DNA of 35,428 nucleotides from Lentisphaerota bacterium. GTDB taxonomy: Bacteria > Verrucomicrobiota > Kiritimatiellia > RFP12 > UBA1067. The DNA lies in assembly GCA_012838435.1 (NCBI GenBank), contig DUPH01000162.1, positions 1-35,428 on the forward strand, read 5' to 3'. The translations under genes and the position numbers were made by a program. Of this stretch, positions 7,077-15,500 are shown one piece after another. The notes under the pieces were generated by a model, which was given only the letters and a program-made list of their open reading frames with translations, was not told where the DNA came from and did not search any database. Positions within the stretch are counted from its first letter, which is position 1, and the number at the start of each line of letters is the position of its first letter.

Positions 7077-9821
7077 ATGAAACTTGAAACCAGAAACCTG
7101 AAACTATCCTTCGCAGCGCTCGTGCTTTGTGGCTGTATGCTAAAAATGTCGGCATCGGCGGATGTGGAGGTGTCGACCACAGGCGCGGTGAACACGCCGC
7201 AGGCGGCACTTGCCAAGGTAAAGGAGCTACGCGCTGCCGGGAAAATCCCCGCCGGACGCGCGGCAGTGGTGCGTTTCGCCGCAGGCGTTTACGAACTTGC
7301 GGAAGAACTCGACGTCTCCGGCACGGATGCGCCGATATGCTTCAAAGGTGCTCCAGATGGCCAAACCGTTTTTTCCGGCGCGCGTAAACTGGGGCCGTTC
7401 ACGGCAGACGCGGACGGCATTTGGCGCTGTTCCGTGCCAGCGGGACTCGTCTTCGAACAGGTGTGGGTGAACGGCTCACGTGCGCAGATCGCGAAGAGTC
7501 CGAACACGTTCTACAACTACGTACTTTCGTCCGAAGGCGAAGGGACCGATCCGATGACGGGCAAGGAAGCCGATTTAGGCAGGCGCATGTTGCGCACGGA
7601 TCCGAAGGCGCTTGCATGCCTCGCCGCATTGCCGCCGGATGAACTGCGTGACGTGGCGATTCATGTGTGGTGGGCCTGGGACTCCGAATGGCAGAAGGTT
7701 GCGCGGGTGGACGCGGAAGACGGCGTGCTTTGGTTTCAGGGCCGTGTGAATCGCGACTTTTTCATGTGGCCGAAGTGGTGCCCGCGCTTCACGATCGAGA
7801 ACTGCCGTACCGCATTGGACGCGCCGGGCGAGTGGTTTCTGGATCGAAAAAAGAGCGAGCTTCTCTACATCCCGCGCACGGGCGAAAGGCCCGAAACCTC
7901 ATTCGCGGCAGTACCTGTCCTGAAACGTATCGCATTCGTGCACGACACAAAGGACGTCACCTTCGACGGCATCACGTTTGCGCATAATTCTTGGACACTG
8001 CCGAGCCCCGGCTTTTACGCGTATCAGTCGGCTTTCTATGCAGACGCAGCGCTTGAGGTTTCCAACGCCACGCAAGTCGCGTTCCTGAACTGCCGCGTGG
8101 AGCACACCGCGAATTACGGTCTCTGGTTCAATGCGGGCTCGCGTGATTCCTGCGTGCGCCACACATGGTTCGAGGATCTCGGCGCAGGCGGCGTGCGTCT
8201 TGGTGCGCGTACGTGGAGCACGAACGATGCGCCGGAAAAACTCGTTTCAGGCGTGACGGTGGACGACAACGTGATCACCTCCGGCGGCCACGTCTTCCCC
8301 GCCGGGACTGGCGTATTCATCACCTATGCCAAAGATTGCCGTGTGACACACAACGAAATCTGTGATCTCTACTACTCCGGCATCTGCTGCGGCTGGCGCT
8401 GGGGTTACGCGCCCGCACCGAACCGGAACAACGAACTTTCCTGGAATCACATCCACCACCTCGGCAAAGGGGTGCTGAGCGACATGGGCTTCATCTACAC
8501 GCTCGGCGACAGCCGCGGCACGGTCATCGCCGGCAACCACGGCCACGACATGTTCTCCTACGGCTACACGGGTTCGGGCGGCACCGGCCTCTACCCGGAC
8601 GAAGGCAGCTACGGCATCCTCTGGACCTCGAACCTCATTCATCACACAAAGACATCCGCTCTAAGCCAGCACTACGGACGTGAAAATTTCTTCCACAACA
8701 ACATCTTCGCGTTCTCGACCAAACCAGAATCATCCGTGGCGGGCCGTTGGCGCGTGGAAAATGACCACTGCTCACTCATCTGCTCAAACAACGTGTTCGT
8801 GTGGGCCGGCACGGAAGGACGTTCGGCATGGCGCGGCCCCGGCAAAGGACGTCCCGCGCCGGTGCACGACCTGGTCTTCGGCTCAAACCTCTGGTGGAGT
8901 CCCGATCCCGTGGCGACCAACGCATTCAACGGCGGCACATGGGAAAAGTGGCATGCCGAAGTTGACAACGGCTCCATCCTTGCCGATCCGCTTTTCCGCG
9001 ACTGGCAGAAAGGCGACTGGCGTCTGAAACCGGAGTCCCCCGCATTCACGATCGGTTTCAAGGAGTGGGATTACACGCTTGCGGGCGTACGTAAGGAAGA
9101 CGCCGCTTGGCGTGCGCGGGTGGCTGCAATCCGTCCTGCGGCTTACGAGGTGGCGCCAGAGCCGCCCCTGAATCCCGGCAAGCGTTCGTTCAGAACCGGG
9201 TTCGAGACACGCCGTCCGGGGACATTCCCAAGTGGAGCGTTCGGTGGCGTTTCGAGCCGTGAGCGCGGCTACGTGATGGAGTCCACGCGCGCCTGCCGCA
9301 CGGGCAAGCAGGCGCTTGAAATCCGCGACTTCGAGGGGCTGCAAACGCGTTACTGGCCGCACTTCTATCAGTCTTTCAAGATTGTCTCCGAAACGTTCGT
9401 TCTCAAATTCTCGCTCAAATGCGATGCGCTCGCGAACCTGATATGCGAATGGCGCGAGTGGAATCCCGCCGCGAAAAACGGACAGTACGCAGACGGACCG
9501 TACGTCTTCGTACAAAACGGCGCATTCTATGTCCGTGCGCGGGAAGTACGGGCAGACGGCAAGGCATACGGTTTCGATAGGAAGATTTCATCTTACGCGC
9601 CGGACACGTGGTGCGACCTTGAATTCACGCTGCACACGCCGAAGGATGGCACGCCCACATGGGACTTCGCTTTTACCGGCGCAGATGGCATCCGACACGA
9701 GATGAAGGGGCTTCTCTACTACCATGAGGAGTGCGCCGTGCCGAACTGGATCGGGTTCCTCTCCAACGCAGACTGCGAAACCGTCTCCTTCATCGACGAT
9801 TATTCTTACGACAACCTGTGA
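7077..9821 (+). CDS. Secreted right-handed parallel beta-helix protein, GH141-like carbohydrate-active enzyme
   Basis: 914 residues with a Sec signal peptide (about 1-27; hydrophobic FAALVLCGCML, then SASA before the mature DVEV). Residues 35-135 form the leading beta-rich module with the pattern ...FSGARKLGPF...GIW...FEQVWVNGSRAQIAKSPN, typical of large beta-helix glycosidases such as GH141. Residues about 290-680 carry beta-helix rungs (VTFDGITFAHNSW, TQVAFLNCRVEHTANYGLWF, VDDNVITSGG, CRVTHNEICDLYYSGIC). Residues about 690-914 form a separate beta-sandwich that could bind sugar. Likely role: cleavage of a deoxysugar-containing pectin or sulfated glycan outside the cytoplasm. The first eight codons lie in a GAAACTT-type heptad repeat that provides the ATG and the basic n-region. 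Fold confident; GH141 assignment and substrate are inferences; a lyase is possible. Confidence 0.8.
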   Translation: MKLETRNLKLSFAALVLCGCMLKMSASADVEVSTTGAVNTPQAALAKVKELRAAGKIPAGRAAVVRFAAGVYELAEELDVSGTDAPICFKGAPDGQTVFSGARKLGPFTADADGIWRCSVPAGLVFEQVWVNGSRAQIAKSPNTFYNYVLSSEGEGTDPMTGKEADLGRRMLRTDPKALACLAALPPDELRDVAIHVWWAWDSEWQKVARVDAEDGVLWFQGRVNRDFFMWPKWCPRFTIENCRTALDAPGEWFLDRKKSELLYIPRTGERPETSFAAVPVLKRIAFVHDTKDVTFDGITFAHNSWTLPSPGFYAYQSAFYADAALEVSNATQVAFLNCRVEHTANYGLWFNAGSRDSCVRHTWFEDLGAGGVRLGARTWSTNDAPEKLVSGVTVDDNVITSGGHVFPAGTGVFITYAKDCRVTHNEICDLYYSGICCGWRWGYAPAPNRNNELSWNHIHHLGKGVLSDMGFIYTLGDSRGTVIAGNHGHDMFSYGYTGSGGTGLYPDEGSYGILWTSNLIHHTKTSALSQHYGRENFFHNNIFAFSTKPESSVAGRWRVENDHCSLICSNNVFVWAGTEGRSAWRGPGKGRPAPVHDLVFGSNLWWSPDPVATNAFNGGTWEKWHAEVDNGSILADPLFRDWQKGDWRLKPESPAFTIGFKEWDYTLAGVRKEDAAWRARVAAIRPAAYEVAPEPPLNPGKRSFRTGFETRRPGTFPSGAFGGVSSRERGYVMESTRACRTGKQALEIRDFEGLQTRYWPHFYQSFKIVSETFVLKFSLKCDALANLICEWREWNPAAKNGQYADGPYVFVQNGAFYVRAREVRADGKAYGFDRKISSYAPDTWCDLEFTLHTPKDGTPTWDFAFTGADGIRHEMKGLLYYHEECAVPNWIGFLSNADCETVSFIDDYSYDNL
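7079..7106 (+). repeat. GAAACTT-type heptad repeat at a gene start
   Basis: Four heptads in a row, GAAACTT, GAAACCA, GAAACCT and GAAACTA, immediately after the ATG of the beta-helix gene. They are read as KLETRNLKL. Confidence 0.75.
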
Positions 9822-9887
9822 GCCTAGTCATTATCTGTCCTCCAGACCCGGATGTAGCGACGGCGCGGTAGGCTAACTCCTGAAATC

Positions 9888-9914
9888 AAAGCGCTGCAAG
9901 TTCAACGCTTTTTT
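9888..9914 (+). terminator. Intrinsic terminator between convergent genes
   Basis: AAAGCG and TG pair with CA and CGCTTT across one mismatch and a 6-nt loop, followed by a run of T. It lies 67 bp after the beta-helix gene. The matching A-run on the other strand allows it also to serve the minus-strand operon that ends at 9917. Confidence 0.6.
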
Positions 9915-9916
9915 AG

Positions 9917-12109
9917 TCACTCGCGTTGCTTCGCTGCGTCGAACGTACCCCAGCAGGCACCGTTCGAGTCCATCCAGATATAAAACCGCTGCCACTCTTC
10001 ATCGGTGAGTTTCACGTCACCGTGTCCGGACTCAAGGCGTTTCAGGAGTTTGGAGGGCAGAGCACCGAACGTGAGCGGTCTTGTGAGCGGTTCGTTATTG
10101 TTGTTCGGTTGTTGGTTCCAACTGGAATAGGGGACATGGCGAATGAGCACGTTGAACGATTTGCATGACCATCCATCCGGCTCGCCCGTCAATGCCGGCA
10201 CGCCCTCACGCTTCCCGTCGTGGCACGTCACGCACTTGCGGTCCAACACGGGCTGGAGAAGTTTGAGGTAGCTGAACGGACGCGTCCCGGAGAGCGAGGG
10301 CTGAATGACAGACGGCGCGCGTTGTGTGGCCAACGCGGGTTGCGCGGGCATGTAGCTCTTGCGGCGATCCTCATGGCAGCCCACACAGCTTTCGTGTTCG
10401 CCGGGCTGGAGGTACACGGCTGAACGCATCGTCTGTACGGCGCGTCCCTTTGCGTCGAGCGCTTGGAAGTAGAGCGGCATGTTGGCGGGGGCCTCGAAAT
10501 AGGCGCTGCCATCCGCCTCCACGGGCACGGTCCCAAGAATCTCGCGTCCGACGGAACCCAGTCCGGCACCCACCTTTGGGGAGTCGATATTCGGCGTTGT
10601 CTTGTTGATGATGTGGAAGACGCGCAACGCAACGATGGGGTATTGGGACGGGAAGGCATCTGGCCATGCCTCCGTCACCTTGTCGATCGAGAACGTGCCC
10701 GTCAGGCGCTTTGCGCGTTCGGGATCGATAGGCGATTGGGCCAGCTTGGGCGGCGTACGCGGTTCGATCGGTCGCGCCCAGAGGCTGGAGATGCGCGGAT
10801 CGCGATAGATGAGTTCGCGCGTGCCATCGGCATCGCAGAGGTAGATGCCGTACTGGTTCGGGATGTTGCCGCCTGGCTCGCCCAGCAGGCGGTCGTAGGA
10901 ATACGAGGCGAGGAACGTGGTTTCGGAGAGCGGCCACGGGCTCTTGAACGAATGCCCGGGCCAACGCTTCTCCTGCACCGTCGGTGTTTGGTTGCGCGCG
11001 GGGCCGGGGATGCCTCCTCGCCAATAGCTGCGGGGCGTACTGTCGAACGCGACATCCTTCACGAAAGCGGGTGCGTGGGCGAGCGGCTCTTCTGATTCAG
11101 TGAAACGCACCTCCGGCGTGAGGCGCGTGATAGGCGTCGCGCCGTCAATGCCTTTGAGCGTGTCGATCAAAATGACAGATCCCGCCGACATCGCATGGTG
11201 CGGTCCGGCAATGGCCATGACCTTTGTGGAGTTCGGCACTGGGCGTGCCTCCCACGTGCCGCACGGATTCCATGTGTTGTTGCCGTAGTAGATACGCACG
11301 CCGCCGCCGTCTGGCCGCGCCGTCCAGAGGTGTTGGTAGAGAACGCCGTTACGGTCCACATAGTCCCAGCGCGTATAGAGAAGCCGTCCATCCGGCAGCA
11401 AGGCGGGCGTCCACTCATGCGTTTCGTGAAACGAGATCGAACGCGGATTCTCACCATTCGGTCCCATTCGCGAGAGCGTGAACACAAAGCAGGGACCAAG
11501 GCCGCACCGATGGTAACCGCCGCGTCGCGTGGAGGAGAACACGATGTCGCCGTCCGGCAGGTAGATGGGAAAAATGTCGTCGTGGCCGTCGTTCGTCAAT
11601 CGCCGCGCCGTGCCGCCTGCAAGCGGCGCTTCATAAATGTTGTAGCGGTGCGCGAGGCGATCAGGCGTGCAGAAGCGGGGAACATCACGTCCGCCCGTAT
11701 ACGTGCCGGAAGGATCGGACGCGACGGGCGAGTAGGAGAAAAGGATCTTGGTTGCATCCAGCGAAAGCTCGGGGTTGAGGAAACTGCCGGGCGGCAGATT
11801 GGGTGGCGTCACTTCGCGCGGGCGCATCGATACGCCGGGCTGCTCCAGTACAAAGAGGCCGCCTCCCGGACGTGCGCAGTAGCCGAGGCACTGCGTGAGC
11901 TGGTGGCTCATCGCGCCGGGTACGAACTTCGCGAAGAAGAGCGTGCGCCCCTTCAATTGCGCGAGCGCCCGCGTGCGGAGGGCTTGGTGGAGTGCCCGCC
12001 ATATGCTCATCACTCGTCTCGGGGGGCGGCTGCGCAAGCCCCGCCATTCTGAAGCGCGCCCGCAGCGGTACCACGGCCTCGGCGAATGTGCACGGTTCGC
12101 GGGGCACAC
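9917..12109 (-). CDS. HzsA-like beta-propeller/di-haem protein, main (C-terminal) part of a frameshifted gene
   Basis: From about MSIWRAL (near 12005) onward this follows the HzsA-related family: a TolB/WD-like beta-propeller (SLDATKILFSYSP, LPDGDIVFSSTRRGGYHRC, ALLPDGRLLYTRWDYVDRNGVLYQHLW, GPHHAMSAGSVILID), then a c-type-cytochrome-like end with two CXXCH motifs, CVGCH (about 10385) and CVTCH (about 10230). It is the middle/C-terminal architecture of hydrazine synthase alpha and its many non-anammox relatives, presumably periplasmic and haem-binding. The first residues of this frame (MCPANRAHS...) are not protein-like for the family. The real N-terminus, with signal peptide, is in another frame and joins at a C6 run (12021-12026). 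It follows the 1617-residue glycosidase-like gene in the same operon. Function outside anammox is unknown. Confidence 0.8.
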   Translation of the reverse strand: MCPANRAHSPRPWYRCGRASEWRGLRSRPPRRVMSIWRALHQALRTRALAQLKGRTLFFAKFVPGAMSHQLTQCLGYCARPGGGLFVLEQPGVSMRPREVTPPNLPPGSFLNPELSLDATKILFSYSPVASDPSGTYTGGRDVPRFCTPDRLAHRYNIYEAPLAGGTARRLTNDGHDDIFPIYLPDGDIVFSSTRRGGYHRCGLGPCFVFTLSRMGPNGENPRSISFHETHEWTPALLPDGRLLYTRWDYVDRNGVLYQHLWTARPDGGGVRIYYGNNTWNPCGTWEARPVPNSTKVMAIAGPHHAMSAGSVILIDTLKGIDGATPITRLTPEVRFTESEEPLAHAPAFVKDVAFDSTPRSYWRGGIPGPARNQTPTVQEKRWPGHSFKSPWPLSETTFLASYSYDRLLGEPGGNIPNQYGIYLCDADGTRELIYRDPRISSLWARPIEPRTPPKLAQSPIDPERAKRLTGTFSIDKVTEAWPDAFPSQYPIVALRVFHIINKTTPNIDSPKVGAGLGSVGREILGTVPVEADGSAYFEAPANMPLYFQALDAKGRAVQTMRSAVYLQPGEHESCVGCHEDRRKSYMPAQPALATQRAPSVIQPSLSGTRPFSYLKLLQPVLDRKCVTCHDGKREGVPALTGEPDGWSCKSFNVLIRHVPYSSWNQQPNNNNEPLTRPLTFGALPSKLLKRLESGHGDVKLTDEEWQRFYIWMDSNGACWGTFDAAKQRE

Positions 12110-12491
12110 CGAGACCGTCCTGCAAACGCCAGTCCCACTCTACGAGCGCAGTGGCGATACGGTTGTCGAGCGGTCCCGATCCTTTCACGGGGCCTACGCT
12201 GTAAGGGCTCCGTTCGGGTTCGAGCGCGTTTGGCAGAACGACCACGTCATGCGGCGTGATCGCGTCTCCATTCACATGCCAGCCCGCACCGACCGCGCAC
12301 GCCCGCCACCCCTTTTGATCGGGGAATCCCGTGAGCAGCAACTGGTTGGTGCCGTGCTCATAGAACCATGTGCCCGTGACCGAGCCTGCCGAAGGCAGCA
12401 CTACGTCGAGCCCGAACGATATGCGGTCAGTACCCTGTCCCGCAAGCGGAACGAGTGCCGACAAAAAAAGCATGTGTACGGTTCTTTTCAT
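11685..12491 (-). pseudogene. N-terminal fragment of the HzsA-like gene (frameshift partner)
   Basis: This frame starts at ATG 12491, 9 bp after the upstream gene's stop. It encodes a signal peptide (MKRTVHMLFLSALVPLAG) and an N-terminal beta-rich domain up to RFRMAGLAQPPP, near 12021. Past that point its sequence is arginine/proline/histidine-rich out-of-frame translation with no family resemblance. Removing one C from the CCCCCC run at 12021-12026 makes AQPPP continue into RRVMSIWRALHQAL and gives one protein of about 857 residues (9917-12491). Either the gene is a recent pseudogene, or the run is a sequencing/assembly error or a slippage site. Confidence 0.75.
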
Positions 12492-12500
12492 ATTGCTTGA

Positions 12501-15500
12501 TTATGGCTTCTTGATGAGTTTGCCGCCCTTGTACGTGAACTCGGGGCAATCGCAGAAGTAGACGCGTTTGCCGTCCGCGTTCTCGGAGATTTCTGCCGTG
12601 ACCTTGCCGTCGCGCGTCCAGCCCTTGAATGCCCTCGGCGGCAGATCGATGGTTTCATCCCCGATTTTGGTCTTGAGCCGTTCTTTGAGATTGCCGTTCG
12701 CGACGATGACCGTGCCGTCCTGATATTCGACGAACACCTGATTGCGCTCGACCGTGCCGTCCGCAATCGCTGCGGAAGAGGCGTGCGCTTTGCCGTCCGC
12801 ATCGAGATACGCGATCGTGCTCACGTCGCTCTGCGTGTAGCGCGCGGCGAGCGGCTGAACCATGGCGTAGCTGCGGAGCGCGATGTCTATGTCCTTTTCA
12901 AAGTCGATCCGCCCCGGACCGCAGTAGGCGAGCCCGAACGGCTTTGACGGCGTGAAGCAGTAGTCGAGGATCAGGTGCGGGGCGTGTCCGAATGCAACAA
13001 CGGCGGTCAGGAAGCAATCGACAAGCTCCTCGATTCCTCCGACTGGTTCGGTGTTCGGCTGATACATCTTTCCCGGCGAGAACATCGGCAGCAGCCCCAT
13101 GCCGAAGTTGCACTCCTTGGGATGGATTTTGAGCAGGTCGAAGTCGACAATCCAAGGCATCGTAAAGAAGTTGTATCCGCGATCCTGCGCGTAGTTGCCG
13201 TCCGAGAGTCCCGAGTAGAAGAAGTGGTGTCCGCCTTCGGAGTAGACGGGGCCTTGCCACGCTTGCTTCTGCAGCAGCAATGTTTCTCCGTATGCGTAGA
13301 AGGTCTGTGCAAAAGTCGCCGCGCCGGGAACACGCGCATCGTAATCCGTGCGGCTCCAAGGCACCAGCGTGGTGTGGACATCGCAGTAGGCCGTGTTATA
13401 GCCGAACTTGCGTTTGAGTTCCGGAGCGAAACGCTCGCAGAGCATCGGTGCAAGAGCGGGTTTCGGACCGTAGCATCTGAACCACGCCGGATAGAACGAA
13501 CCGTCGCGTTGGCGGGCGATGAGGTCCCGTGACCAGATGGCGTTCATGGGCGAGAAGTCGGTGAAGTTGTTGTACGGGCCGTAGACGTAGCCGAGTTCCT
13601 CGCGCATGAAGCGTGAATAGTCCTCGGCACCAGCGTCTCCGCCCTTGCCCGGTGCAGCATCCGTGCGGCAGGTAAAGCTTTCGCCACGGTCGCGCCACAG
13701 CGTCTCGTGGTCGGTGACGATCACATGATCGATCCCGAGTTTCTTGACCTCCCGCCAGAAGGCCTTGTCCAGCTTGCGCACGTAACTGCCGTGGGACCTC
13801 CACGCGCCTTTACCGGCCACCGTTTTATACGGCGAGACGGGATTGGGAATTTCTGGCAGCACTTCCGCGAAATCTCGGCTGAGCGTGATGACGATCCGCT
13901 CGCTCACCGGATTGTAGGTTCCATCCGTCTTTGGGTAGTACCTCATCGACTGCGCGTTGCCCGCATTCGAAACCTCGCTCGCGTTTGAACGATACCAATC
14001 GAAGATCGCGCTCCGGTACCATCCGCCCTCAAGCAGATCGATCTTGAGACGATTCTGCCGGATGCCATAGGCGAGATACGGCACGATGAAGCTTTTGAGA
14101 ACCTTTGCTTCGGTAGCCGTTCCGCTCGAAACTTCCGTGACGGTTCCGGCGGGTGCGTACAGATCGACGACAAGGCTCTTGCCGCGACGGCTTGTCGTGA
14201 CTTCAAGCTTGCCGGTGTCGCTTCCGGCGATCGCGCCGCCGTTGAACGTAGCGATTAAGTCGCCCTCTTGCGGCGAAGACGTGCGCGGGATGATCGTGCT
14301 TTCCGTAGTCGGGAACGGCAGATTGCGGTCGCCGGTATTGATCCCCTGATCGGCGCCTTTGAGCGGCGTCAGGTTGCGTTTGGCGCGCGCGGCGATATCG
14401 AGTTTGCCGGAAAGCGTGTCCATGAAAAACGCGATGTTGTCAAAGTGCATCGGGCGGTATTCCGGTTGCGTTCCACCGGTGAGGACGAATCCCGCGAACG
14501 CAGCACCTTGGAAACGCTTAGTCTCTTCCGGCGAGAAGCGCCGCTCGATGCGGTGCCAATCCGGCCAGGTGATCTTGCCGAGCGAAACCCGCTGCTCCGT
14601 CCCGTCCGCGAGCCGCAGTGCGAGGAAGAGTTCAGCGGAGGGCACCTCGGGCTGCGTGTTGGCGCCGCGTCCGAAGTGGTCGCCGTGTACCCAGACCGCG
14701 AAGGTGTTCCAAGCGTTCGTAACCGCCACGGGTTTTTCGGGGCCGAAGGCGATGGACGGCTTGTCGCCTTTTCCGCAGTACGACAGCCGCAACGTCTTCT
14801 CTCCGAACAGTTGCGTCTCGCGCGTCGTCGCGCAGAGGGCCGCGGCGTTTTCGGCGCGCACCTTCCATGCTGGATCGTCCTCGAAATCGACGAGCGCAGG
14901 CACGTCGTCCAGTGTCCGGTTTGCGTTCTTGAATTCGTACGGACGGTTGTCCTGCGGATACGGCTTGCCCGCGCCGAGGTTTTCTGGATACGACTCGGCC
15001 TTTTCGTTCTCGCCGAGCGCATAGCACGCCGCCCGCCAGATGTCGTTGGCGTTGTCGCCGAATTCGGACGGCAGGATCACGCTCTTTGCGAGATAGTCGA
15101 CACATTCGCGGTAGCGCTTCGCATCCAGCAGCGACTTCGCATACGCGAGCTTCATGGGGTTTACCTCGGAATCAGCCGTGAGGCGGTTGCCGCGCAGTTC
15201 CGCGCGCCATCCACCGCCGAGTTCAATGGCGCGTGCGATGTCCGCATCGCCTGCGGCACCGAGACGCCTGCCGGCGCGGAAAAGGTAGAACGCTGCGAGG
15301 TCGGGCGCGTTTCCGCAGGCGGCAAGAAGCGCGTCCGCACGGTCTTGCTCGCCGTTCGCCGCAAGGAAGAGCGCGTGATAGTATTTGAACTTCCAACTGC
15401 TGTTTTCCCGCGCCGCCCATTCGAGCGCCGGGAGCGACTCGCGGCGGAACGGGAACACGAACTCCGCCGACAGCTTGGCGATGGCATTGAGCGCCGCAGC

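Noticed and set aside
9917-12491. Evidence for anammox metabolism
   Set aside because: HzsA-like proteins are widespread outside anammox bacteria; no other hydrazine genes are present and the context is carbohydrate use.
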